Positions 50,285 to 63,810 of a stretch of 64,000 nt of DNA are shown here, piece by piece. Made by a program: the position numbers and the translations under genes. This stretch comes from Formicarius rufipectus. Lineage: Eukaryota; Chordata; Aves; Passeriformes; Formicariidae. Under the pieces are notes generated by a model, which was given only the letters and a program-made list of their open reading frames with translations, had not been told where the DNA came from and made no database searches. How positions within the stretch are numbered: position 1 is the stretch's first letter; every line of letters begins with the position of its first letter. Location of the stretch: the NCBI GenBank assembly GCA_013399695.1, contig VXAU01001770.1, forward strand, positions 248,001 through 312,000. Direction: 5' to 3'.

Positions 50285-53200
50285 TAAACTAAAGAACTTA
50301 GTGTGTACAGGGAGTGCACACAACAAACATTAACACTGCTAACTACCAGAACACTTCCTTGGGAAGGAAATTAGGTTTCATTTCTGTTACATTTATTGTT
50401 CAGTAGTCCTTGGATCACACTTTTCAAGCAGTGTAGCCAGAGGAGCAAATAGCCTATGGATTTTGATTGTTGGGGGCTTAGTGGCCTGACCAGAAATAGA
50501 GCTTAGATGTCACCAGACTGAGGAAGCAACTGTGTAAGGATACTAAGAATTTTAAATTGGATCCAAAGAATTTGGAAGACAAAATACTGTATGGATTAAA
50601 ATATCAATCCTGCTGAACAGTTGATCATTACTAAAATGACCATGTTGGTAGTTCCTTACTTGTCCCAGATCCTGAGTGATTAACTACATCACAACTGTTA
50701 GAATACCTGAAATAACCACCATATGGCCATGAAAAATAAAAATAAGCTGACAAAGATTTAGCAAAGTTAAACAGCTTCAATTTAGAAGATTCCTTTAAGC
50801 AATTTTGCAAAGTATCAAAAATACTAAGATAATTAAGCTTGCAAAAAGCATAGAATTGAATCCCTTAAAAGATAGCACAGGGACTTCGTTTAGTGGAAAA
50901 TTTTTGTTGTTTTTCAAAACATATTCCATAAACTAACTGTTAAGCACATTGAATAACTTTTTTTTAGAAGTCTTATGAGAGCCAAAGAGATGGATGAAAT
51001 AAAAAATAAAAAAAAAAAAGGAGATATTTGCACAACAGATAAAATAAAATTCAAAGAAACTACAATATGTTCTGATTTATATGTAAATGACACCAAAATG
51101 AAAAAGAAAAGGCTCAGGATTGAGATAAACTTGTTAAATATCTGGAGTGACATCCTGAATTTCCTCATATCCCTGGTATTTCCAGAAACACTAAAATTAT
51201 AGTTCAAGGAACAGGAAAATAAGGTAAATTATGAAAGCAGTGTTGAGGTATACAAACAATGCCTAAAAAGATGACTGCATAGTAATTCATAGTGTATATA
51301 AGTAAATACAGGCAGTTAAAACAAATTAAAAACTCAAATAACTCCTTCAGTTCCCTACATTATACCTAAGCATGTTCTGCAATCTACACAGCTCCAAAGG
51401 AACAACTTCCTATGGAAACATGTCAAATATTAAAATTGTATCTGCTTCTCTGAGCATCATTACCACAACTGTTAGCATAGCACAATCTTGGAAGTTTGCA
51501 TGAAAATGAGATGTTCTATCACATCTATATACTTGCTTAATTCTAGTGGTGGTGAACAATGTTGTAAAGTCAGAATAGCATGTGCATGCTTCCCGCTGGT
51601 GGGTCAAACTGAATCCTCAGTAGCAACTGCATAAATACACTGGGTGTACAAGAATTCACAAGAATTCAGGTTAAAAGAGATACAAGGCTCTGAATCCCAA
51701 ACAGCAATTATTCCTACAGTGTGCTACTATCTGTTTTTTTGCCACTTACCCTACAAAAAAAGCCTAGGATCTACAGAACTATTTTAAGAGTTTGAACTAT
51801 TTTTTCACTGTCACAACCACAGACTGAGACAAAAACATTTAATCAACTTTCCTATCTGAATACAAATAATTTGCACCTTTTAAAATAGTGATTTGAATAT
51901 TACTAGAATCTTACATGTTCACTTAAGCACAATTTTCCTTCTTTTTTGTCATTACTCTCCTAGGGAAACACCCATAAACCTTTTTGTTTGGTTGGTTTTG
52001 TCCACAGTCTGTAATTGATGCCGAGAATAATATTTGGTGTGTTCTTAAAAGACATAAACCAATCTCCACTAAGAATACTAGTTTGGTTGCTCTGATTTGT
52101 TGGTCACACAGTATATTGACAGTGTTTTTCCATTCTCTTTGTTTTCTGAACTCTTAAAAAGACAGATACCACTAAGTTTAAACTTAAATTTTAAAATGTT
52201 CTTGTATTTGACAAAGAAATAGCACACGTTTTTCTTATTGTTTTTTTTTTTTTTTAACCTGTGAGTCATCCTGAACAAACACTAACAAACCTTCCTCTCA
52301 GAATTCCGAAGAAGTGATAGAACAGACAGGTAGATAGGTAGAGAGAACACACCCAAACAACCACTTTTCAGACAGAAATAGAATATCTAACTTTCACTAC
52401 TGTATTATTTTCAGGTTTCACAAGACTTCACTGTTCATGTTTATACCACAGGATTTTTTTAAGCTTTCAGAAGTGTTTCTCATGGTGTTAGCTGGGATAG
52501 AGAAAGGTGAAGTCAACTTTTTTTACAGAAGATCAAAGGGGCAAAATAAAAAGCTGCAAACTAGTGATTTTGAAAGACCTTCTAGTTGAGGCTACAAAAA
52601 GCTTTGGATACTTTATCTAACCCTCTTGTAGACTGACAACCAGAAATATTAATACTAAAAGTGCTCAGCATGTCTTGACAATTTTGCATTGTTTTCTAAA
52701 TTAGATATTCACAGAGACATCTATAATTACAGACTAAGTTACTGAACATAACAATACACTTGGGCTATGGCTTTACCCTTTAATATTCCCCCTAGAAGAG
52801 CTCTTGACAAATAAAGACATTTTAAACCTGATTAATTTTCAGCATATGAATTTTCAGCATGTCCCTGTGTGGCATTTCACAATAAGAGCAGCTTTAAATG
52901 TGTTTCCTGAGTTGCTGCCTAAATACCTTCAAATGATGGGACTGTTTATATGATACTGAACATTGGTTTTGGTATATATTAACAATAACATTCTGTTCAG
53001 TACCGCTACAGCTACTCTCCCTGATTAAAACTGAAGCCAAGAATAGACTGGGCTTCTACTCCAGAAAAGTTACAGTAATACTTGACAATATTGCTATTCT
53101 GAGCAGTCCTTTAAAATAGGAAACAATACACATTGCTTTAAAGCTGAGAAGGTAAGGTATAAAACTGGGAAAAAGAAAGGATCTTAGGAGTTCTGGAAAA

Positions 53201-56200
53201 TTTGCATTATTTTAGGTCTAAGTAATCGACATTATTCTCTATTCATTTCATATCTAGCCGCCATGGACCATCAATGTCTGTTATCCCTCTGATTACTCAA
53301 AATTTTCTTTATTACATTGATTTGCCTGATCCTGTTACAAACAGAATTTATTACAAAGTGTCTATTAAATCCAGGAAACCAAGGGACAGGTTTTATGTTC
53401 CCTTCCTATAAGTAGAAGTTTGATAGTATCAATATAGAAGGGTTAAGTATTCTCCTATTAAGAGTCTGACAACAATTTTGCTGGTATTTTGATCTTCCAT
53501 CTCTCCAAGGTATTTTTACCATTCATTCTTTCATAATAACCAAAAGAACTATAGAGAGTGACCAGTATATTGACCTATCCTGATGATATGCTCGGTGACA
53601 AAGTAGAAATTCAACAAAGGAGCATTTGTGTAACAAATTTTGAAACAGCTTTGACAAAAATACAGGATTTTTTTCCTAACTAGCTCCAAATATGTTTTGA
53701 AATATCAGTTCTCATCAACTGAAAAGGAATCAAATAAATTCCTCAGACAGCTTCTCCAGTACACTTGCAGCAAATAGCGTCCAGGTCAATGTAGAGTACA
53801 CAGACTAACCAAGGACAAGAGTGCACACGAAAGACAAATGGAGTCTTAAAAAACTTGATCTTTCCCCTCATGCATACAGACTGCTGGTAAATTTGCCATT
53901 TGCAGCCCACAAATAAGACTATTTTTTTCCTTTAATGATCAACTCACTGTTAGTTCTTGTACCAATAACAAGAGCATGCAGCCAGCCCTCGGCAGCCACT
54001 GTTACCTGCAGCTGCACTGACTTTGTTAGCCCTGTTCTGCTTCCTTCTGATCCTCCAGAACCATGGGCTCCAGTGGGATGAGTATGAAGGGAAGATGGTC
54101 TTCTTCTCCTCTCACTTCCTTTCTTCTCCTTTTGACTCACATAATGAGCATATCAGAGAAGCAAAGAGAAGGGCAAGCAAAACCTGGTGAGAAGGGAGAA
54201 GAGTTTTTCCCTTAAAGTGATGCAAAAGGAGAGTCCCTCAGCAGAGAAGAATGGGCCTTGTCTATGTGGTGTATCATGCCCACTTATATTTTCACCAGTA
54301 AATCCAGCGTTCAGTTCAAATCTGCACAACTTTGCATTTCAGGATGAAATCCCCTGGAAAAAGTTCCTGCCCTGAAGATGAGATCAGAAGGGGTGGAGAA
54401 ACACCACTTCCCTCACACCCATGTCCTGTGAAACCCGTATGATTACTCCTCATTTCTTCTCACCTTATAGTCAGCAGGAGTTGACACCCTGCTTGTTCAC
54501 ACAATCCCTGCCACTGACTTTGTCACTGCAGATAACAAGGGCAAAACCATTAATACTGGCCTTTAACACTGCAGCAGCAAAATTCAATTTTGTTCATTCA
54601 ATTTGGAAATTTTGAAGCAGCTCTGCCGGAAACAATGCACATGGAAATCATGATTGCATTTTTTTTCCAATTTAAAATAGCAGGGTCATTTTAGCTGCTA
54701 TTTGCTGAACAGAAAAAATTTCAGTAAACATTGCATTAAAAAACCCAAAACTCAAATGCTTCTGTGAGCCCAATTTTCATCCTATTATACTTTCAAAGGG
54801 ACTGTTATATCCACACCAAGTTAACTGTGAAACCAATTTTAAAGCTAAAACAATACATTTGGTATATTTCTAGAGTGGTGTCTGGCCTCTTGCTGCTGAC
54901 CAAGAGATACCCTGTAAAGGAAGTAGCTAATCACTGTCTCCTTGGAAAATGTTTACAAAGGGTCGTTTGGGATGATGTTATCTACATCCTGTTCAAGTAG
55001 CTATTTTGTTCTTTTAAATCAGATGGTGAACCAAAAAGAAACATTCTTAGTCATATTGTTATGCTTTTCCTTTCTATATCTTGTTTCTGGACAGTGGTAA
55101 TTTCAAGGGTACCAGCTGTTTTTCACCTTATATATCCATACTTCATTCACATGTGTTTTAAGAAATAAGGTGTTGCAGCATAACTGGGGTTTTGGGGGAC
55201 TGGGAGGAGGAAGGGAAGGAGATTAATTTTTGTGCAGTTCTTAACAAAATCAATTGGTGAACTGTATGTACACATAAGCACTGTGATGACCTGAATCAAA
55301 ACTGATCAAGTACATTAATTCTGAAAGACTGTACAGGAAAGAAAACTACTTTGCTATGGACCACTGGAGGAAAATGGAAGTTATGATGACAGTGCTTTGG
55401 ATTCAGTTATAATAAATAAATAAAAACTTTTATCTTTCCCTGATTCCAGAATTCAAGGTGGTTTTGGTTTTATTGACACAGACCACAGATTTCAATTAGC
55501 AATATCATTACCTCTCACTGCATATTGCCCCTACTGTGTGCTGCCTCTGAAACAGCTGGACATTAATGCTAGATACACAGATGATCCATACAGGCAGATG
55601 GTCAGTGCTTACTGTATTTCAGCATTCTCCTAAACAGAAAAATACCAAAATCCTGAATCAGTAAAAAGACTGAGGACTGAACCTGAAAGCCACATAAATC
55701 AAAGTGTGATTTTACTCAGAAGAATGGCACCAGTAAGATTTTGTAACTGACCAGACTTCTTAATGTTTTTATATATTATCACGATATATATTCATAGCTT
55801 TATTTTACTGAAACAATTCATTTTACTCCACTGCAATTTAAAGTTTTTTTGATTAAAAACAACAACAAAATTCAACAGTCTCAGTTATATAGAGTTAACA
55901 GGGCAAGACTGTTGCCAATCAGCAGCTTGCAAATGATCTGTACCACTAACTAATGATAAACTGAAGCACACTCAAAAGTGAATTTTAGACTCTCTCATGG
56001 TTTTTACATCTGTGAGGGAGTCCAGAGTGAAAACAGAAGAAAAAATTAAGTTGCTAAAAATTCTAAATAGCTACATTTTAGTGGGCTGGCTCACTTCACC
56101 TTGTAAGATTTGATTGAAAAGAAGAAAAAGGGAAGAGGAATTTGGCCATTTTGCAGAGATTTGTCTCTGCTTTGAATCCCAAACAAAGTACTGATGAAAC

Positions 56201-56409
56201 TCAGGCACTGTAGTACTGTATGCACTGCCTGATGCATATATCCATGTATCACTGTCAAGTTTCCTGCACTGAATATAAAATCTCTAATTTAGGTTGCAAA
56301 ATCATGCGCTCAGGTATACTGTGCATCCCAGATTGCACAGATGCAATCATTTTCAGAGTATATTACTAAGCAGTTGGATAAATATTCACCAACATGACTG
56401 TAAAGTCTT

Positions 56410-57246
56410 CAAGTTTTCAGGCGACATCAAATTGGGATGACAATTCAGTGTACTTGAGGCCAGGGCTGCAGTCCAGAGACAGGTTGGAGGAATGGACAAA
56501 TGCATAGTCCTGCATCTAGGAAGGAAAAGACCCTTGCACCACTATAGGCTGGTGACTGAGCACCTGGGGAAGAGCAGTGCTGGAAAGCAGGTGAAGGTTT
56601 AGCTGGGCAGCAAGCAGGACATGAGCCGGCAGCATGCCCTGACAGCAGAGAAGGCCAACAGCACCTTGGGCTGTATGCACAGGCACAGAGCCAGCAGAAA
56701 GAGGGAAGTGTTTACACCACCTCTAGACTGAGCCAGTTCTGGATTCTCCAGTACAAGAAGGACATTGACAAACTGGATGGCGTTAAACAGAGGGCCACTG
56801 AGATTGCTGGATGCTGGAGAACTTGCCCTGAGAAGAGGTTCTAAAGGAACTGGGACTTTTCAGCTCAGAGAAGAGATGGTCTCAGGGGAGATGTAACAGT
56901 AGACTGTCTGTACTTCTGAGAAGGCTATTGAGAAGGAGCCAGATTTTTCACAGCAGTGCACAGCAGGAGTATGAGAGACAACAAATAAACCAAAACAAGC
57001 AAAGAGTAATTAGATATAAAAATTTTTTTGTTAATTTTGAAGATTTTTTTTGACCACAAGCATAGGCAAATATTCCAACAGTTTGGTCAGGGAAGCTGTG
57101 CAGTCTTCAGACTCAGAGGCTTTCAAGATCCAGCTAGATAAAGTCCCGAGCAAGGAGGCTTAGTCCCACAGCTGGACATGCTTTGAGCAAAAGGCTGGAC
57201 CTGAGGTCCCTTCCAAATTAAGTCATTGTGTGATTCTGAGATTCTC
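56410..57246 (+). mobile_element. Old, degraded CR1 LINE, plus orientation
   Basis: The order of CR1 ORF2 landmarks is recognisable: aaatgcatagtcctgcatct, then aaggccaacagcaccttggg, aagaaggacattgacaaact and ctcagagaagagatggtctc. The 3' tail is ggtcccttccaaattaagtc, then gtgtgattctgagattct. Many indels and stops make it a fossil. It is much older than the copies at 1.5 and 35.1 kb. Confidence 0.9.
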
Positions 57247-60200
57247 TGCAGAAATGTTTGTTAAGTCTACTCAAAATCTTGTAGTTTTCTAATCGTGTCA
57301 GTTGGTTTGATAAAAGACATTGTCTTGACCTCTAAGCTATGTCTTAACTGTAATTTCGAAAACTAAAACCCGCAGATGTTTCATCAAGTGGCAGCATGTT
57401 AACACCTACATGGATCATTGCTAGGACTGCACTATTTCAATTCATTCCACAGACCTTTGGCATTTGAAATGAACAAACTTACAGTAGGTATAATGACCAG
57501 CCTGAGTGTTCACTGTGAGTGGTGGGGAACCCACAGCTGGGAAACAACCCAAGAAATGCTCTGGCAAAATAAAAAGCCAGCAAGACCCAGTATTCCATGC
57601 TCTACTCAAGGTTCTGACAGTTTCCATATGCCTTTCCTTTTTTTGCTTTCCTGAATTCTAGCTATGTCTCTATTTCACCTTGTTCAGCTAAAGGCTAACT
57701 GCTGGATGTTAATATGTTTAACAGAAGCAACCTTTACAGAAGAAATGTCAGTATAGAGGTAGATTGGATAGGTACTAACTATTGACTTTCTAGGATGCCT
57801 TGCATATATTGTACACAAACCTATGATCCTTAAATGTAACATGCTAGTGGCTCCTAGGTGCTCCCAAATCCTTCTGTTCTCGCAGAGAACCTGGAAACTC
57901 AGAGGTATCTTATTGACAACCCAAAACACTCCAGTAAAATTAGGCTGGTTTTCTACAACCTGATCATCTTTAAAAAGAGGATTCACATTCTTCTTAATTT
58001 ACTATCCCCTCTCTGAATCTTAGAGTGTTATATTTTCAAGTCCCACAGTCTTACACTTTCAAGACCCATTTTGTAATCATGAGTATAAGTTTATTGTCTC
58101 CCTCTTATAAATGAAAGCAGTAGTTATCCAAAAAGTCACTCTAGAGCACCATTGAAGGAAGATGCTTGTGACAAAGCCACAAAAGGTTACACTGTTACAG
58201 ATCACATTGCTTCAGAAAGTGCAACATTCCGTCCCTAGCCACTATGGCAAAGCTGTGCAAAGAGAGGAACAGCAAGAGAAATCACTATGGTCTGATAACC
58301 TCAGTGGAATTATCAGACCAAAACCTTCACTAATTCTGCAACTTTCCAAAAATGGAAATATTTGATAAATTGATGGATGTATCCAAAGCCTAGATCAGCC
58401 TGATCAAAAGATATGACCCAGTCTTGGAATGAGACTAGAACTAGCTTCAACAGAAATCAACACTCACACCAACAAACTGTTCTAAGAGCTAACAACTTTA
58501 ATTATAACAGAGAAATATAATTAGGTGATACCTCAAATAGGTCTGATGACACAGGACAGTCACACCTTTGGCACATCACAGCTCAGATGAAAGTTTTTTC
58601 ATGTGCAATTGCTAGCAGGCCCTCACTGATGGACAACTGGTTAAACCTAATGACTGATTACTATCTTGTTTGCATAAGCTATGATGACTTTCATACAGTG
58701 ACTCTTAGGTTTCTATTTGTGGTCTTTCATGCCAGTTATGTTAGCAAGCTTTTCTCCTTTTCTGGAATTTCTTCCTACACTAGATTATCTGGCTTGCCTT
58801 TCTAACATTGTCTGCTGACCCTGCCACCTAGCAGATGCACTGTCAACACCAAAGAACCTTCTCATTCATGATCCCACACCACAAGGACACCGAAAAAGCT
58901 TTCAGAATGAGGTTGTGCGTTTACAATGATCTATGTTAAACAGATCTAAGTGAACACTACTGGAAAAATGTATGGCCTTGCTCTCTTGACATTGCTCAGT
59001 TATGGCAGCAATTGAACTAATGTGAGTGGGTGGTGAAATGAATTAAATATTTACTACTGCATGAACATGTACAATTTTTGGTTTATTTTTTTCCTGGATT
59101 AATTTTTGTATTCAATTCACTGTTTAGTAATACTTGCTCCACTAGTTTGTCCATTGTAAACGGAAAATTGGCATACTGAATGAGCAAAAAGTAGATTTGA
59201 AGGCACAGCTTAATAAAATTATTTTTGGTCTGATTCAAGGCCAAGTTAGGTTTGTGGACTTGCACTGAGCAGGAGGAAAAAAGGCATATCTTGAAGTGCA
59301 ACAGAATTTCAAAGATCCAGCTTGAGCTGAGGCAGTAAGTCGATCCCTTCACTTGGTTCTAATGGTGAAATCCCATCTATAAATTACTATAGTTGCAAGA
59401 CCTTCCAGTAGTCTGACCAGAGCAGTACAAAAGTGCCTAGCTGGTCATGTTTCCTTGAGAGCAACATGTCCCATACTAGACATTATGAGCTTGCAACATT
59501 GTTAGCATGGCTCATTTGATCGTAAGTCTACTTTAAAGTAATACTCTACTGATTGACGAGAACAGAAGAGATATCTTGCCTTTCCACAGAGTACATATCT
59601 CATCCTCTGGGGACCCCAAAGAAGCATGAATATACTTTACACTAGGAGACCTTTTAATCTGAAGAATATCATATTCAAGGATCAGTATGCCAGACTGCTG
59701 TCTGGGCATGTAAGTTACAAATGAATATTTGTATAAGATTGTTTACTGTAAGATTTACTTATTTACTTACCTTCAGACCACAAAGTTAGAGACTACTTTC
59801 CCTGTCAAACCCACATTTCTTTGTGTGTGCATGTATGCATGTGAACTCAAGGAAAATGTGTAAAAGAAAAAGCAAAGATTGCTGGGATGTACTTCTCTGA
59901 AGTACAATTCAGACAAGAAATTGAATTTAAAAACACAATTGCTACAGATAATACCACTGAACACATGACATATGATCTTGAATATATATTAATATATGTT
60001 TCTTAAATCACAGTGGTCTTCAAGTTCTGTGCTAGAAATGAGCTTACAACTTACCCAGAAGAATGTCACCTACTGAGTGCAATTTTCCAGGAGTATGTAG
60101 GGTTTTTCCCTTTACCTGGAATTCTTCAGCAAAGAAAAAGTCAGGTTGCCCCAGTTACTGTTGTGATAATGGTATTTATCACTGCCCCTCAGAAAACCCC

Positions 60201-60719
60201 ACTGAGCAAAATGAATCGTTTTGGAGAGCTAAAGAGAAACGTGTCCTGGTTGTTGGCAGAGAATTACCTGAAATACCTGAACGTTGCCAGTTAGTCTTAA
60301 AATTAATGAAACAGTCCATGAAGTCTGTCTGAATTTTTGTGTGAGGAACAAGGGCATTGTGATGACTACACAACGTTCAAAAACATAAACTGGGTTCTTA
60401 AAATAAGCTGTTGATAATGCAGTGGCTCCGTGACTCAGTACTTTTGTACTGGTCCGTTGAGAGTATTTCTCAACAAAAGACCATTTGGTAAAACTGTAAG
60501 TTACAGGATATGGGGTGAGTTTGCCCTTTCAGATTTCCTGCCCGGCCATTTCTTCTCAGAAGAGAAGTCGTTGTCAACGTTGAGTTGGAAGAGCTCTCAT
60601 AAACTCACAGTGGTAATACAAAAAACATGATAAACGTTGGGTCGCCTTTCCTTGCTCTGCGATTAAACGAGGGGCAGTCTAAGGTGCCAAATAAGCACAG
60701 AGCCTTTAAATGGCAATCG
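57247..60719. other. Intergenic upstream of RASGRP1, no gene seen
   Basis: AT-rich, with a (TA)-rich patch at 59978-60000. An AP-1 type tgactcag occurs at 60431. Short open frames are unrecognised. Confidence 0.6.
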
Positions 60720-61253
60720 CCAACGCGGGTATCTCAGCTTTGTGCCCTCACCTCGGCACCGCCGCTCCCCTCCAGCTGCGTGCACCGCGGTGGAGCGCAG
60801 CGCGTTCCTTCCCGCAACCCGAGACCGATGCGGGACGCTCTGCGGGCGCCCGCCCGGGGCTGGGTGCGGAGTGGCCGCGCCGGCCGCGGGCGGGGACGCG
60901 GCTGAGACACGCCTGAGTCCCGCGACTCAGCCCGCCCCGGGGAGGGCGCTTCCCCACAGCGGAGGGCAGGGGAGGGGAGGGTTTGCCTTGCCGGGCCGCA
61001 GCTGTGCCGTGGAAAAAAGTTGCGGCGGCTTTAGAGCCCGACGGTGAGAGCCGGGAGCGAGTGTAGGTACCTGGTAAACCCGGCGGCTTCAGAGAAGAGC
61101 AGCCCCCAGCTCAGTACTTCCTCCTGCCGATAAGATCTTCCCCAGCGCTCGTCACGGGTGGCGGCCGCCGCCGCTGCCCTACTTGAATCGGTTTCAGACT
61201 CCTCCCGAGGCGAGCCGGGAGCGGGAGCGCGGCGAGGCGGGCGGGAGGCGGCG

Positions 61254-61364
61254 ATGAGCGGGGCCGCGCTGCTGCAGCCGGCGTCCTCCGCTCCGCGCAG
61301 ATCCCCACCCTGTGCTGCCGGCAGAGCCGCCGGAGCGCGGCTGGAACCGGCATGGGCACCTTAG
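61254..61364 (+). other. Upstream ORF (36 codons) overlapping the RASGRP1 start codon
   Basis: It starts MSGAALLQPASS and ends LEPAWAP, with its TAG at 61362-61364, 10 bases past the RASGRP1 ATG and in a different frame. It is relevant only if transcription starts upstream of 61254. Confidence 0.5.
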
Positions 61365-61383
61365 GGAAGAAGAGAGAAAACCA
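61352..61383 (+). CDS. RASGRP1: RASGRP1 coding exon 1 (residues 1-10 plus split codon)
   Basis: The exon encodes MGTLGKKREN and then the first two bases of Gln. MGTLGK is the exact start of human RASGRP1 (MGTLGKAREA) as I recall it. The ATG has G at -3 and +4. The donor is CCA|GTGAGT. RASGRP1 is a diacylglycerol- and Ca2+-responsive guanine nucleotide exchange factor for Ras, central to T-cell receptor signalling (established knowledge). The catalytic CDC25, EF-hand and C1 domains lie beyond the right edge. Confidence 0.93.
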
Positions 61384-63640
61384 GTGAGTTCACCGTGCTG
61401 CTTTACACTCGCGTCTCCCCCGCGGCGGCAGCGGTGGGATCGGTGCCCGTCGGGGCAGGGCGGACGGGCTCGGCGCTGCCCCGCGGCGGGGCTGGGGATG
61501 CTGCCGAGGGGCGAGAGGGCGCTGCTCCCGGGGCTGGAGCTCCTCAGGGGCCAGGTGGTGCCTTGCCGGGTGGAACAAGGAGAGGAAAGAAGCGCCGGGG
61601 GGGTGTGCGGGGGAGGATTTTGTTTCACCCTTCTGAATGCCGGTGTGCGCCGGGTAGCCGGCTCAGCGCGGGACAGAAGAGCGTCACGTTACAGTGTGGT
61701 CCGTGCCGGGCTCGGTCTCCCGCGGCACGGCCGGCGGGGGCCGCGGGAGCCGCACCTGCTCCTTGTTGTCATCCCACTAGCCCACGATCACTCATTGGTG
61801 GTGGCTTCTCCAGCGGCGCTAGCGCACAGTGGAAATGCAGGGCGGGCGTCCCCCTGCTCCCCGCACTCCCGCTTTCGTCTGCTTGTCGTGTCGGGTGACC
61901 ACTTCGAGAGGGTCTGTTCTAAGAAATGGTCAGATATGCCACAGGCTGAGCTTTGCCTCTGCAGTACGGCTAAGTCGGTCACAGTATTACTGTAAAAGTT
62001 TTTTTGTGTGTGGAAACTTCAGTTTTTCTCCTGTGTGTTACCAAGACCTGAAATATCTTCTGTCTTAACTCCTACTTTATAACTACTGCATTGCTAGGAT
62101 CCTCTGCCCTGTGTTGAACAGTCACTGGAATAAAGCTAGGAGTGGGGTTTAAGCTCGTGAAAGGAAAACCCTGAAAGCTGATCAGGCTCTTGTTCTTTTT
62201 AAATGAGAACAGGAAGTCAGATCACAAAGCTAAGAGGGAAATTTAGAGAAAGGGGGAAGGGAAGAGCACGTTTGCATAGCACTGTCAGCCTAACTGTGGA
62301 GGAGCTCAGGGATGGTCACTGCCTCTGCAGGGTCAGCCTTGTATTTTCCTGACTTTGAAACTATGGAGGCCTGGGATCAGCGTTGGGTTGTAAGTGACAC
62401 CATGAACAGTTTTGTGGCTTTTCCAGCATTCAAATAAGGCAGAAGGGTAAGATTAAGGCTTGACATTCACTGGGATGAGGTAGGGTCCAGTCTGTCTTCA
62501 TAAGGCATGCATATTTCCACCTTCATCCAGAAGTGCCAGTTTGGGGATGTTTGTGAGTTTACTTCTGCTAGCTGTATGTAATATGCACAGTGGACAACTT
62601 TCTATGCCTTTTCTTCCCATCTGATTAATAAAGTCAACTGATTAATAAAGTCTTGCATAGTGTTTCAAGAAAAGTTGTATGAAAGCTTAAGACAGTATCT
62701 TAAACATGCTGGAGCTGCTTGTTTAGGAATACTGTGGAGAGTCTGAAATAAACCCAAGGAATTCCTAAAAATTCAGGAGTCCCTGAAAAAAACCCAAATC
62801 TTATTGAAACAGCAGTGGTTGTTGTTCTTTTGTGAACTGTACACTTACATTGAAGTCAGATTTTGCAGTGGTTCCTCTAAGTTGCAAGCTAAATTGTTTC
62901 AGCATTTTTCATTAATATTGTGCCTGTTTATTACTTAGTACAGAATTATGAACTATGCAAGCAATGAACAGCTTTTAATATTATCTGTAAACATGTGCAT
63001 TCTTGAAATTAGATATCATATGATGAAAACACAAATCTAAAATTAGATATGTGCTTTATTTTGGTCTTTTTACATTTATTATTAAATATATTTATACACT
63101 TATATACTATTTTAAAATAACTTAATAGGAAATAATAGTGTAGAATAGATGCAAATCAATATATTTGTTTTAATTGTGAAATACACCACTATGAGGTTAC
63201 ACTGATACTGTGTTTACTTAATAGGCATTTTTCCAAATTAAATTAATAAAGCTAGCATTGTGTTTTCCAATATGTGTAATATTTGATTCTAGTTATTTTT
63301 TTCTCCTTTTCTTTTGGTGGGCATACAAATATGTGGTGGTAGGTTACTTCATGACAATAATGCTGTTGCTTGTGCTGAAATTTAAATGTAATTCCCCAAC
63401 AAGACTTCTGATAATCTTGACAGTTCATTCAGGGAGCTCTGTAACCATGCACTCTGCAATCCACATTTAGGATGAAAAATACAGAATAAATCACTTACTG
63501 AGCAGTCCCGTTGGTGTATGTATTAAGTGGGAGGGTTATGTCTTTCAGGAGCCCAGCTGGAATGAGTTAATTGTCCTTTTCTCCTTCAAATTTGCCACTC
63601 TTATCATCTTATATTTACTTCACTGATGTGCTTTCTTTAG
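61384..63640 (+). other. RASGRP1: RASGRP1 intron 1
   Basis: The intron is 2.26 kb. Its first part is still CpG-rich and the rest AT-rich. A 17-bp unit, ctgattaataaagtcaa, is tandemly repeated about twice at 62621-62652. No other feature was seen. Confidence 0.85.
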
Positions 63641-63810
63641 GCAACCTGCTCAAGCATGCAGCACTGCCCCTGAATCAGCACTGGAGCTAAAGCAGACCAG
63701 TCACTGTCCCAGCCTCTCAAATCACACTCAGGTCATGATGGTGCCACTGGGACATGTAGCCAAAGGAGCCACTTTGGAAGATCTTCTTGAAATCTGCATT
63801 CAGTCTTTTG
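63641..63810 (+). CDS. RASGRP1: RASGRP1 coding exon 2 (to residue 67), gene continues off the window
   Basis: The acceptor is TTCTTTAG. The exon completes Gln11 and encodes a variable Ser/Thr-rich linker, then MMVPLGHVAKGATLEDLLEI followed by CIQSF. This aligns with human [20 protein letters not shown] then CIQSFD, the start of the Ras exchanger N-terminal module. The donor is TTTTG|GTGAGT, phase 1. The linker is about six residues shorter than I recall in human. Confidence 0.95.

Larger units (their letters stand above)
35356..56409. other. 21-kb intergenic stretch without recognised gene or transposon
   Basis: AT-rich sequence with only low-complexity patches: A/C-rich at 38225-38312, poly(T) near 52236-52256, and a hairpin at 50250-50284. 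All open frames are short (at most about 97 codons) and unrecognised. It lies upstream of RASGRP1 and may hold regulatory DNA (inference). Confidence 0.6.
60720..61760. promoter_or_regulatory. RASGRP1: CpG island, RASGRP1 promoter and first exon
   Basis: About 1 kb of dense CpG surrounds the first RASGRP1 coding exon. GC-box-like sequences occur (for example gggcggggac at 60889). The palindrome ctgagtc-ccgc-gactcag is at 60913-60930. The transcription start is not determined. Long open frames here are compositional. Confidence 0.8.

Noticed and set aside
61312..61995. 227-codon plus-strand open frame and its overlapping partners
   Set aside because: It is out of frame with the RASGRP1 start and lies in the CpG island; compositional.
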